Positions 12,271 through 23,931 of a DNA stretch of 64,000 nt are shown here, piece by piece (position 1 is the first letter of the stretch; each line of letters starts with the position of its first letter). The notes beneath the pieces were generated by a model. It made no database searches. It worked only from the letters and a program-made list of their open reading frames with translations, and was not told the DNA's origin. Location: contig BRXU01000037.1 of NCBI GenBank assembly GCA_030267565.1, positions 434,001 through 498,000 of the forward strand, given 5' to 3'. A program made the translations under genes and the position numbers. The stretch comes from Pleodorina starrii (taxonomy: Eukaryota > Chlorophyta > Chlorophyceae > Chlamydomonadales > Volvocaceae).

Positions 12271-15200
12271 ATGCAAATCACCGTGACCACGCCAGACGGG
12301 GAGCACGTCTTCCCAATTGAGGTGCGGCAGGGCTCGACCTGGGCCCCGCGCGTCCGACTGCCGCTCTTTCGGTTGGTCTCGCGCATGGAGAACCCTCGGT
12401 GGAGCGCTGCAGACAGCTGCGTAATAGCCCATGCGTACCAGCTACTCATGCTTCCGGCGAACAGCTCTTGGCTCAGTTGCCACGTAGGTCGACGCCGGAA
12501 CTTCTTTCGCGGACATCAAGGCAATCTGCGAGGTGGAGACTGGCGTGCCGTCGGCCTCATTTGTCCTTGTCCACAACAACCGACCGATCCTGGACAGGTC
12601 AGGACACTCCGAATGTGCTTCGATGTGGACCTCTCGGCTCCGAGAACCGCGTATGCGACTATGATTGTATTCTGGGGGGAAGAGAGGCCGGGGGGGGGGG
12701 TTCGCAGGTGTCTCGCATGAAGTTCCCAAACGGTTGTTGCCCTTGCGCCGTCTACCAAACTTGTGATTCCCGGCCATCTTTCACACCACCTCATCTGGGT
12801 TCCTTCGGCCAAGGCCTTTCGGTCCCTCCGCAGCCCCCATCCCCGCACATCTCACCGTCGTTCGTCCGCCGCTTTGCCGGCCGCACCCGCCCTTCCCCCC
12901 CTTCCCCCTTTTCCCCTTCTCCCCCCCCCCCAGCCTCAACCACACACCGCTCTCACACCCATCCGCCTACCCGTCGCTGCGCTATCAGTTTTCTTACCCC
13001 CGCTTTCCCTCCCCTACGTTCCGTAACTATCGGGCGGCAGAGATTTGACTCGGTCGTACAGGACGCCAACAGCACGTCTTACTTGTTACAGCCCTTCTAC
13101 TTATCTCTCTGGACTGCTCAACAAATGGGCTACATGGTTTCCCTTCTGTTATCTTTTTGTTACCTGGCGGCAGCCAACCGATCCGATTTCGCATTGCACA
13201 TACACAACACCCCCCACCCCCACTCCCCATACACACACCTGTCCTCTCCCCTAACCTTCTTCCCCCCGCCCTTCCCAGTGTCTTATGTTATATAATGGAG
13301 CACATCCCCCCCTTCCTCCCCCTCCGGCCTATACGTGGATAACCCCTCCCTCCCCCGCCGGCCCCGCTGCACCGCAAGCAGCCAAACGCCCGCCACTGCC
13401 GGCGTGCAGCCCGGCGACATGATCATTCTGGTGCAACCAGCCCAGCTGGCCCAAGCAGCCGCGCAGCAGCAGCAGCAGCAGCAACGTCGCGGCGCAGGCG
13501 CAGGCGCAGCAGGTGCCGCCCGCGGCGGCGGCGGCGGCGGCGGCTCTCCGCTGCTGGAGCGCCAGGCCGATGGCAGCCTGAAGAACCCCGCTGCCGCCAT
13601 TCAGGAGCTCAAAGGGAATCGGGAGATGATGGACGCGTTCCGGGTGCAGGCGCCGCGGCTGTACGACGCGATCATGGCGGATGACGTGGCGGCACTGCAG
13701 GAGGAACTGCGGCGGGCGCACAAGTGAGCTGCGGGAGGGGGGGAGAGGGTTGCTAGGAGGGGGGTGCTGGGTGGGGGTGCTGGATGGGGGGTGCGGGAGG
13801 GGGGGAGTGCGGGAGGGGGGGGTGCTGAAGGGGGGGTGCGGGAGGGACGGAGTGCGGGAGGGGGGGAGTGCGGGAGGGGGGGAGTGCGGGAGGGACGGAG
13901 TGCGGGAGGGACGGAGTGCGGGAGGGGGGGGTCAGGGAGGGATATGCTCCATTATATAACATGAATTACTGCGGACGTTGTTGACCTAGCTGCTGCGGAC
14001 GATAAGCCTCCGTGACTGCAAATATAAACCCACCCGTCCCGATACGTTACCGAGGAGGGGGTGCTGGATGGGGGGGTGCTGGATGTGTGTCTTATGTGCA
14101 GTGCGACGGGGCAGTGCAGTGCAATGCGGCGAGGCGAGGTGAGGCCAGCCATGGCGATAGAAAGCGGGGGGAGGGGGGTGTGCATGCAGATATGAGGGGC
14201 AGGGGAGCTGAGGCAGGTGTGTATGTATGTGTGAGGGGGAGGGGGTGGAGGGTACGGGGAAAGGGGACGTAGGTTTAAGAGTGCGGTGCGATTGTTGGTA
14301 CTGCGACGGGTGGCAGCAACCAGAGCCGCCGCCTACATGTGGCTGAACCATACAGCGGGCGGGGGAGGCAGCAACCAGAGCCGCCTGCAGGACGACGTAC
14401 CAGGGGAAGGGGAGGGGGCAGGGAGGGAAAGAGCGGGGCCAAGCAGAGGAGGGAGGGAAGTCGAAGGGGGTCAAGGGGGGTTCGAGGAATGGGAACCGCA
14501 GCGCTGGAATGGTGGAGGGGGGGGCGGGTGTGCTGGAAAAAAGGGGGAGCCGGGCGTGAGGGTTGGGCTCAGGGAAGGGGGGAGGTTGGGGGGGTTCGGG
14601 CTAGGACAGAGGCCGAAAAGCGGGGAGGACAAGGAGGGGGGAGACGGGGACTGCCCCGCTGACACAACGCCGCGGCGGGTGGGCATTGGTGGTCCTGCCC
14701 TCAATCCCCGCCCCCCACACTGCCTTAGAACTCCCGAACTCCGTAAACAAAAACCCATTCTCCTCCTTATCCCCCCTCCTTGTCTTGCGCTCTTTCCGCT
14801 TGATCGGGTGGCTGCATCCAGTAACCAACTTCGCATTGCACGTTTACGCACATGCACTTTTGCACACCCCATCATCCTTCCCCTGATCTGATCCCCTGAT
14901 CTGATCCCCTGATCTGATCCCCTGATCTGATCCCCTGATCTGCTCCCCTGATCTGCTCCCCTGATCTGCTCCCCTGATCTGCTCCCCTGATCTGATCCCC
15001 TGATCTGATCCCCTGATCTGATCCCCTGATCTGATCCCCTGATCTGATCCCCTGATCTGATCCCCTGATCTGATCCCCTGATCTGATCCCCTGATCTGAT
15101 CCCCTGATCTGATCCCCTGATCTGATCCCCTGATCTGATCCCCTGATCTGATCCCCTGATCCGCTCCGCTGTGCTGTGCTCCCCTCCGCTGTGCTCCCCT

Positions 15201-18200
15201 GCCTCAGGGCCCAGCACCAGCACAATGAGGAGCTGGAGGCGCTGTATCGGATGCAGGAGGAGGACCCATTCAACCCAGAGCTGCAGGTGGGGGGGTGGGG
15301 GGGGTATGGGTGTGCATGTGTATGGGTATGGGTGTGGCGGGGGGGTGAGGGGGGTGAGGGCATTCCCCGGGGGGGGCAGGATAGGCCGCAGCCAGCCCCG
15401 GGGGGGGGACTACCGAAGGGAAGTACGTAATACGTGCGTAACGGGTGGCGGGGGGTGAGGGCATTCCGGGGGGGGCAGATAGGCCGCCACCACAGCCCGG
15501 GAAGTACGTAGCGCAGTCGGAGGTCTTTCCGGGGATGTGATTGTGGATGTGGGGGAGTGTGCCCCGGGAGCCGGGGTGTGGGGGGGCCCGAGGGAGAGAG
15601 GGAGAGAGGGAGGGAGGGAGGGCGCGAGGGAGGGAGGTTGAGAGGGAGGTAAAAAGAAAATACCGCAGCGGAGGGAGGGAGGGAGGGGCGGGCCTCGCGC
15701 TTCCCTACTGTGGCCGCGACGGACGCCCGACCGGCGCGAACGATCCATCCCCCACCCACCGCTCGTCACTCATCCGCCATCAGCCCTGTCTGGATATGCT
15801 GGTGACCTATCCAGGGGGGGGGCGCTGGTCGCTGCAACCGGATCCAGATCCAGATCCAACGACACGTTCCACCTTACGAACTTTTTAAACCTTGTAAACC
15901 TCATAAACCCTCTGATAAAACCTCTGATCCCTCCAAACCCGCCAGGCCAAGATTGAGGATGCTATTCGCAAAAAGAACATCGACGAGAACTACGAGGCGG
16001 CGATGGAGCACAACCCGGAGGTGGGTGAGAAGGGAGGGAGGGAGGAGGGGCGGAAGGGGGAGAAAGAGGGGCGGAAGGGGGCGGGAGAGGGGCGGAAAGG
16101 GGGTCAGGGAGTGATATGGAGGTGGGCGGCACGGGGGAGGGAGGGAGAGGGGAGGAGGGGCGTGAAGAGGGGCGGAGTGTGGCTCGAGCGTGGGGTCGCG
16201 GGCGGGGGGGTGCTTGGGGGTGTTTGGAGGGGGATATGGCATCGTGTCATGTCGTTCCCCGAGCGGCTGAGGGGCGAGCTCGATCTGTGCGGTGGAGGGC
16301 CGATGGGTTCGATGGGGTTTAGGAGGGGGGGAGGAGGGGAGGAGGGAGGAGATGGCTATTATGGGTTTGGGGGCGGCGTGACACGTTTGTTTTTTGAGGG
16401 GGGGGCGGGCCATACGCCATCCGCCCTACCCACCTCATAACTCCATTTCCGTTTACCGTACACACACATGTTCTACGGCTTTCCACTCCCCACTCCCCTT
16501 CCCTTTACCCGCTCCCCGTACCCAACTACCCACCCCAGAACTTCATTTCCGTACACATGTTGTACGTCGAGATGGAGGTCAACGGCGTTCACGTCAAGGC
16601 CTTCATCGATAGCGGTGCTCAGATGACCATCATGACGGCGCCCTTTGCGGAGAAGTGCCACCTCACCCGACTGCTGGACGAGCGGTTCAGGGGTACGGCG
16701 GTGGGGGTGGGCTCGTCCAAGATCCTGGGCAAGGTGCACCAGGTGAGACAAAGTCACCGGGGGGGAGGAGGGGAGGGGGGGAGGGGGAGGGGGGAGGGAA
16801 GCACGGGGGAGGGGGGAGGTAAGCACGGGGGAGGGGGAAGGGAAGCACGGGGGAGGGGGGGTAGAGAAGCCCGGAGGGGGCGAGAGAAGCTGGGGGGAGG
16901 GGAAACATGTGTAGCAGGGGTGTAAGAGAAGCAGGGAAGGAAGCAGGGGGGGAGAATGAGAAGCAGGGGGGAGAAAGAGAAGCAGGGGGGGAGGAAGAGG
17001 AGGAAGGAAGGGAGGAAGGGAGGGAGAGGTGGGGAGAAGGGGAAGTGAGATTGGTCGGTCATTCGTTACCGGTACACATCCCCCCACCCACACATAAACA
17101 CACATCGATACACAACCCATACACACACCCCATACGCATATCACTCCCTGAACCCCATACGCACACCCCATACACACACTCCATACACACACCCCACACA
17201 CACACCCCACACACACACCCCACACACACACCCCACACACCTTCACACTCTATAAAGGAGCACATCACACCCACACACCCCCACACTCTCCCCCGCCCTC
17301 CCTCCCTCCCGCCCGCCCGCCCCCTCCTGCTTCAGGCCAAGATGAAGGTGGGTGACCAGGTGGTGACCTCCTCCATAACGGTGTTGGAACAGAAGACCGG
17401 TCCGCAGTTCATTTTCGGACTGGACATGTTGAGGAGACACCAGTGCTGCATTGACCTGGTGAGGGGGGGAGTGGAGGGGGTTGAAGGGGGAGGAGGAGGG
17501 GGAGGAGGAGGGGGAGGGGGTGGATGAGGGGGAGGGGGGAGGGGGGTGATGAGGTGGAGAGGGGCGGGGGAGGAGGGGGGCGGGGAGGAGGAGGGGGGGA
17601 AGGGCAAAGGGGGAAGGGGACCGAAAGCGGTGGGGTTGAGGAGGAGGGTGAGGGGGAGGGCGGTGGGCGCGAAACGGCAGCTACGCGCTCCCCCTCCTCT
17701 CCGGGGCCCCCTCCGCTTCACCCAATCAAAAAGCGCCCCGCGCCCCGCCGCCCCCCCCCCCCTTCCCTCTCTCGCTCCTTTCCCCCTCCCCCCGCCCGCT
17801 GGCCACCCGCCCTCCTCCCCCCTGTAAATTGCTACTTCAAACGCTTCCCACCTTTGTTTACATCCCGCACCCTCCCCAGTCGTCTCCGTCCCTCCGCTGC
17901 GGTATCGCCTTTAGTTACCCCCCTCCTTATCCCCCACCCCCCACCCCCCCTCCCACACACACACACACAAACAACACACAAACAACACACAACCCCCGAT
18001 CCCGTCCCCCCACCCTCCGGCGTTCGCTAACGCCGTCTCCGTCTCCGCTGCGGTATCATTTTTTACCCCCCACCCGCCCCCCCCCACCTGCTGCTACTGC
18101 TGCTGCTGCTCAGGCCAAGGGTGTGTTGCGCATCGGCTCCTGTGGAGTGGATCTGCCCTTCCTGGCTGAGGGCCAGATCCCGACCGACTTCTCGGCACAC

Positions 18201-19322
18201 GTGGAGGACGTGAGCGAGGCGGAGGCCAATCGAAGAATGGAGTCGGGTGCGCAACCTCCGAGTACCCGACCGATGGGGGTGGTGGGGGCGGGCCTGGGGG
18301 GGAAGGGAGGGTGAAGGGTGCGCGTGGAGGGGAAGGGAAAGGAAGAGAAGAGAGGGAGTCAGGGGCTTTTCTTTTCCCTTGCACCGCTCCTTACCGCTCC
18401 GTTACGCTCCTCCGCCTTGCCCGTGGAAGGGCAGGGATGAGGAGAGAGAGAGAGAGAATCGGACTTCCCATTTTCCTCCCACCGCTCCTCCGCCTTGCCT
18501 TGCCTGCCCCGCTGCGTTGCCTTGCCTGCCCCGCTGCGTTGCCTTGCCTGCCCCGCTGCGTTGCCTTGCCTGCCTCGCTGCGGTTGCGTTGCGTTGCGGT
18601 GTTGCGGTCTTGGTCCGGAGACTGAGCTTTGAGAGCGCGGGGTCACGGAGAGACGAATGAGCAGCAGGGTTTTAAGGTTTTAGGTTTTTAGGCAACACGT
18701 TTCACCCCACAGGACCCCAAAGGTTCACCGGAACGGTTGAGTGGCGGCGCAACTGGGGGCCGGGGCTCGGGGGTGGGGTGTGGTAAGCATGCGGTCACGG
18801 AGCCGTACAGAGAGCGCGGCCTGCGCTGGGGCGGCTCCGGAGCCTGTTTTGCACTTTTTGCGTTTATTTTCATAATACCGTAAAGCCCTTTCTGCAGAGG
18901 ATGCAGAAAGGGCCACACCGTGTCAGCGCGATCCCGCGCGATCCGCGGAGAGTCTACTGCCATTATACTCCATTCCCATCCGCATCCAAACCCCCTCACC
19001 TCACCCCCCCCCACCCGCAACCGAAACCGCAACTAAAACCACAACCTTAACCGCAACTAAAACCGCAACCGCAGATGCGGCGGCGGGGCGGGACAAGATG
19101 GACACCGACGCTGGACCCTCGGCCGCGCCCGCCCCGGCACCAGCGCCCGCGCCTGCGCCCGCCCCGGCGCCGGCTCCAGGCCCTGTGGCGGATGGCGGCG
19201 GCGATGAGGCCAAGCTGTCACAGCTGATGGCTCTGGGTGCGGACCGAGCCACGGCGGTTCAGGCGCTGCGGGCGGCCAACGGACAGGTGGACATGGCCGC
19301 GAGCCTGCTGTTCGACATGTGA
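12271..19322 (+). CDS. DDI1: DDI1-type ubiquitin shuttle aspartic protease, 9 exons, 455 aa
   Basis: Exons: 12271-12321, 12488-12597, 13379-13723, 15208-15286, 15946-16020, 16539-16742, 17336-17458, 18114-18246, 19075-19322. They sum to 1368 nt and all phases match. Exon 3 could instead start at 13382, one codon shorter. Domains in order: N-terminal ubiquitin-like domain (MQITVTTPDGEHVF, VETGVPSASFVL); a glutamine- and glycine-rich linker; the DDI helical region (NPAAAIQELKGN); a retropepsin-like domain with the catalytic motif FIDSGAQ, Asp about 244; its second half FGLDMLRRHQC in exon 7; an alanine-proline linker; and a C-terminal UBA (QLMALGADRATAVQALRAANG). The family delivers ubiquitinated substrates to the proteasome and cleaves polyubiquitinated proteins. 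All expected parts are present and the catalytic triad D-S-G is intact. Confidence 0.93.
14884..15162. repeat. 13-bp tandem repeat (CTGATCTGATCCC)n in DDI1 intron 3
   Basis: About 21 nearly identical 13-base units, a few with CTGCTCCCC in place of CTGATCCCC. The array ends 46 bases before the acceptor of exon 4. There are no unique spacers, so it is a minisatellite rather than a CRISPR array. Confidence 0.95.
18493..18580. repeat. 22-bp tandem repeat in DDI1 intron 8
   Basis: About four copies of a unit centred on GCCTTGCCTGCCCCGCTGCG lie in the last DDI1 intron. Confidence 0.8.
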
Positions 19323-19755
19323 GGGGGGGTGAGGTGAGGTGGGGTGGGGTGGGGTGAGGGGGCGTGTGGGTGGGTGGGCGTGTGAGTAGTGTGGTGGTGG
19401 TCTGGGTTTGCTGTGGCTGATGGCTGTTGTTAGGCTGGGCTGTAGGCAACCGCGGAAGAGGAGGAGGAGGAGGAGGAGGAGGAGGAGGTGAAGGACAGGG
19501 GCGAGGAGGGCCTTCGCAGCGCCGCGCGCGCAGTCGCGAGGGGGTTGGGTTTCCAGGAATGGCGCCGCGCGCGCAGTGCCCAGTATCCCGTGTCCTGTGC
19601 AACGGCACGGCGCGGTGGACGTTGGGGTGTGGGGATGTGGGAGAGGGGCGACAGGGGCTATGCGCGCTGGCGTAGGGGGCCCGGAGAGGCGACGCAGCGG
19701 CAGAGGCAGAGGCGAAGCGCGGTTAGTGAGGTGGGGGTGTGTATGTAGAAGGAAA

Positions 19756-19760
19756 TGTAA
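19756..19760 (+). terminator. TGTAA poly(A) signal for DDI1
   Basis: TGTAA is the usual green-algal near-upstream poly(A) signal. This copy is about 435 bases after the DDI1 stop codon, a normal 3' UTR length for such algae. Cleavage would be expected 10-20 bases downstream. Confidence 0.55.
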
Positions 19761-21679
19761 GCACAGGTGGAGTGGGGTGGAGTGGAATGGCTTGGGATTG
19801 GATGTGAGGCGCGAACGAACTCTTAACACAATCACATTACAGCAAGGTACGACAGTGGCAGATGGCGACGGACGGCGCAGGGGCGTTTTTACCTCTTTTG
19901 TCACACATGCATGACGTTGAGGCTTGACACAGTACCGATGCAGTACGACGGCAGTACGATGACATTGTCGGTCGGTCGGACCGTCCGGGTCTGGGCGAGT
20001 TTCCTACCGGTCAACTGAACTAACGGTACATATACGGGTCAACGACCCACAGCGAGGAGGAGGAGTACCGGTAATGACCATGTACGCATGACCATGTACG
20101 ATATGACCATGTACGGTATGACCATGTACGGCAGCAATATCCATGGTGCTCTCTTTCAGCGCCGGCCAGCCAGCTCCTAGAGACCCAAGACGGAGCTCCC
20201 CCGTGGTGCCCCCAACCGCCAACCGATCCACAAACACGCATTCAAGAGTACTGCAATATCGGTATCTCAGTACGGTACGGAGCGCGAAAGTTCCCCCGGC
20301 CCCCACCCCAACGCAATGTTGGGGTCCGTCAGTTACGTGTCAATCAGTCAGTCAGTCCTCCAATCCCATGAGAATCGGATCTACGGGACAAACGGCACGA
20401 CGCCGCTTCACATGCACACGTGCATTCGCCCCTGCCCCCTGCATCCCCCATCCCAAAACACACATACACACGCACGTGTGTGGTTTCCGTGCGCTTGCGC
20501 TCCGTCATCCCGTAACGGAGTCCCCTGTTTGCCTGCTCGCCTGTTTGCGAAGTGGCCCGCAGAGCTCGCCCGACACCCCTCCAGTCCCTCGAGGCTTTCC
20601 CCGCGCTTTGCATGCGGCACACACTACACATGCATGCGGCACACACGGGACCACACACGGGCCTGACGAAAGCCCAGATCCATTAAACCGCTGCTGCTGA
20701 AGGCGCTGATGCTGCCGATGATGCTGATGCTGGTGCTGCTGATGCTGATGCCACCGCTGCTGATGCCGCTGCAACCGGCAGTTGGCCAGTGACATAGCCG
20801 CCAGCCACTTCCTGGTATGGCCGGTCCCGGAACCGGCCCCAAGAGGCCCCGAGATGTGCCCGAAGCGCCGCCCAACCGCCGTTTCTGCGCTGCATCCTGG
20901 GTGGCTGGGTGGGTAGGTGGGTGCCATGTGGCTATGCACGGCCGCGCCGACATGCCAGCCCCGACAGCCGCCGCAGAGGAGCAGCAGGACGGCAGGCGCG
21001 GAGGCAAGAGGCACAAGGCCCGCTCGGCGGTCAGGAAGGAAGGAAGGAAGGCCCCCATCGGCGGCACCGGGTCGTGTACAAACCCCCAAACCCACCCGCG
21101 TCGCGCCCCCCGCAGATGAATCGGGCGCCCCCGACAAACAGCGCCCGAGGAAACACAGCCGCCCACAAGGCCCCCACAAGTCCCCCTGCCACCCACACAG
21201 GGTTTACCCGCCTCTTGCTCAGAGGTCAAACCAGCACCATGGGAGGGCATACCAGCACCATGCATGCATGCACGCACGCACGCTACCCCACTGCCGAATT
21301 TCCTATGTCCTCCAATTCCATCTCCACCCACGAGCCCGTCAACCAACCGGGGTCGGGGCTGGGGTTGGGGGCCGGCGAGCGCTGTTTGGTCAGTCGAGAG
21401 GGGCGGGTGGCGGGAGAGCAAACAGACAGCAGCCCCTGCATGGCCCACGTCCCCGTCCTCCTCCTGCCGCCACCCCTCCTCCTCCTCCCCTCCTCCTCCT
21501 CCTCCTTCTCCCCTCTCCTCCGCGCCCCCCCTCCTCCTCCTCCTCCTCCTCCTCCTCCGCGTCCGTCTCTTCCTCTCTCTCACGTCACCGTCACCGTCAC
21601 GCCTCACGTCTACCTTGCTGCACCGTCGCGTCGCGTCTCGTCTACTTGCGTCACCGTCACGTGCTCACGCCTCACGTCT
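19761..21679. other. Convergent intergenic / 3' UTR region DDI1-MAM33
   Basis: No exon is recognised. The region should hold the MAM33 3' UTR (minus strand), though no TGTAA was found in that orientation. Four copies of a unit around ATGACCATGTACG lie at about 20076-20131. A CTG/ATG-type trinucleotide-rich tract lies at 20690-20775, and CTC-rich tracts at 21460-21560. Several long overlapping frames here are low-complexity. Confidence 0.5.
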
Positions 21680-23465
21680 CTACTTGCTGACAAACTTCTC
21701 CACCGAGTCCAGCCAGGACTGGTACTCCCGCTGCTCCTTGTCGTAGATGAGGAAGCGGAGGTACTCGCCCAGCTCCGAGGTGACACCGCGCTCCTCCAGG
21801 AACGTAGCGAAGTGGCGCTGAGGGGGGGTTATCCACGTATAGGCCGGGGGGGGGGGCGCAGGGGGATTTAGGGTAGACGGGTGGAGGGGGTGGTCGCGGG
21901 CAGGAGGGTGCAGAGGGCGCGTCGATTTTCGGAGGAGGATGACGAGCGGGTGGGTGGGTGTGAGAAAGAAGACACCGCAGCGAAGCGGGCGGTGGGTGCG
22001 GGCGGTCGCGTATCTTACCCGGAGTGCCGAAGAAAAGGGAGGAGCGGATGACGGGCTGTGGGCTGGTGTGTGTCTAGTGGGTTGGGAAGGCGGTGGAGAA
22101 AGGTGGACTATGGACTGCTGTGGGGCTGTGGGATCCTCGCGGCGCAATGCCGCGCTTGCACCGGCAGGTGGCCCCTCCGCGTCCAGAACCCAGATCCCAG
22201 ATCCCATATGGGCCATATCCCTTTAAACCACCCATCAAACAACCCCCACACACACATCCCTCCCCCCAGCACGCCCCCACAAGCCACGTCCCCCCCCTAC
22301 ACACAGAGGTGTCGCGGCTCCCGCAGGTTATCACCGTTAGGTATCACCCGTTAGGTATCACCGTTAGGTATCACCGTTAGGTATCACCCGTTAGGTATCA
22401 CCCGTTAGGTATCACCCGTTAGGTATCACCCGTTAGGTATTACCCGTTAGGTATCACCCGTTAGGTATCACCCGTTAGGTATCACCCGTTAGGTATCACC
22501 CGTTAGGTATCACCGTTAGGTATCACCCGTTAGGTATCACCGTTAGGTATCACCCGTTAGGCATGTTGGCATTGAAATGTAACACCGGTATGTTGTGATT
22601 AAGATCAGTATTGCTGGGTCCGTCCGCCCGTCGCCAACGTCGCCTCCGTTCCACCGCTGCGGTTTCACCCACCATCTGATGACATCTCCCAGCTAACAGC
22701 CAACAGGCTCCGGAACCTCCTAACCTCCGCTCCGAATCCCCCCCTCTCTCGCAAACCCTCCCGCTCCGAAACCCCCCCACCCCGAGCTCCGAAACCCCCG
22801 AAACTCGTACGGGGGTACGTGCTGACCTGCAGCGAGTCGTCCAACTCGTCGAATACGGGCCCCGAGTACATGCTCTCCGACGCCAGTCCCTCCTTGGGCT
22901 CCAGGCTCACGTGGTTAATGACCACAGAGCTGCCGTCGCTCTCGCACTCGAACAGAAGAACCTTGCCCTCCTTGGCCACCGAGACGTTGAAGGCGACGGT
23001 GGTGATGCCCTCCTCGTCGGCGCCCTCGTCGCCCTCATACTGCGGCGAGGGCTGGTTATTGACGTGCAGGTCAACAGAGATCTCCTCGTTCTTGAAGGAG
23101 CGGGTGAGGGTGAGGAGCGTGTCACCCGGCGCCTCGGTGAGCTTGAAGGGCGCGGGAGGGCCGCCCGCGACCTGCTCCGAGCGCACGTAGTTCTTCTTCT
23201 CGTAATCCAGCTCCTCGCGAAGCAGGCTGCCCAGGCCGCTGCTGGTGTTTTGGAGCGGAGCGCTGGTGGTGAGAGCGCGAGAGAAGGCCGCGGAGGCTGC
23301 GCGCAGCAGCAGCGGCGCGGCTTGATGGTGATGAAGATGCGATACTTGCTGCGCCGCCGAGGCGATCAGCGCGCCGGCTGCCTGCTGGCCCTTGCAGGCC
23401 GCGGGAGACTGCTGCTGCGCAAGCAGGTTGAGGATGCCGCGGGCGAGGCGCTGACGGGCTGCCAT
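21680..23465 (-). CDS. MAM33/p32 (C1QBP) family mitochondrial matrix protein, 2 exons, 258 aa
   Basis: Exon 1 is 23465-22827 (213 codons) and exon 2 is 21817-21680 (45 codons plus TAG), joined in phase 0. An in-frame ATG lies further upstream, but 23465 is preferred because MAARQRLARGILNLLAQQQ is a typical Arg-rich, acid-free mitochondrial presequence. The mature part matches the acidic MAM33 family: LREELDYEKKNY, an acidic loop (YEGDEGADEEG), and a C-terminal domain with YSGPVFDELDDSLQ joined to RHFATFLEERG and DKEQREYQSWL. Members form doughnut-shaped acidic trimers in the matrix linked to ribosome and oxidative-phosphorylation maintenance. The single 1009-bp intron holds a large minisatellite and three module copies. 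Confidence 0.92.
21823..21848 (-). repeat. Intron module A, acceptor-side copy, MAM33
   Basis: A copy of the TATCCACGTATAGGCCGG module lies 5 bases from the MAM33 3' splice site. On the transcript strand it reads as the acceptor-side (reverse-complement) form. Module B copies in the same intron lie near 21959-21990 (acceptor form) and 22648-22672 (donor form, closer to the donor at 22826). Confidence 0.8.
22326..22566. repeat. 13/14-bp minisatellite (GTTAGGTATCACCC)n in the MAM33 intron
   Basis: About 17 units of GTTAGGTATCACC or GTTAGGTATCACCC. The unit switches irregularly between 13 and 14 bases through presence or absence of one C. Confidence 0.95.
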
Positions 23466-23931
23466 CGTGATGGCGTGCGAGAGGAAGGATCTAGTAGTGA
23501 AGAGTTGCGCCGGAAATGCGATACCGGAACGGCAAGATCGCTTCAAGTGCACAGCCTGGAATTTGTGAATCTGCAAGACGCATATGCATCACGCAAGTTT
23601 CAACCCAAATAGCTTAACGTAAACTTCCGGTTTCGGAACTGAAGCCGTACATGCCAACCACGGCCTTCACACTCTAATTCGCTCGACGAGTTAGCAGTCG
23701 AAAACGTTGAAGTTGTTGCTAACATTGAGACTTGTTGGTTTGACGCGTTGCGGGCATTTCCGCGAGGTGGTGTGCCCTGGGCCGCGTTGCAGCGTCGCCT
23801 TCTTGTGCAGTAATTGCCACATTGTCATCCACTACAGGTCTTTGCTGACAAGGTACAAAGCATCGGATACTAGGCACTAGTCACGATAGGGCTCGCCTCA
23901 ACGCATCGAAGCTAGAACCTAGAAGTAAAGG
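23466..23931. promoter_or_regulatory. Bidirectional promoter region, MAM33 / 91-aa gene
   Basis: A 466-bp gap between two divergent predicted start codons, lower in GC than the flanking genes and free of simple repeats. No core promoter element could be assigned. Confidence 0.45.

Noticed and set aside
14884..15162. CRISPR-like array
   Set aside because: Units are directly adjacent 13-mers without unique spacers, inside a eukaryotic intron.
20505..21607. Overlapping long frames on both strands between DDI1 and MAM33
   Set aside because: They are low-complexity, lack domains and splice context, and lie where the MAM33 3' UTR is expected.
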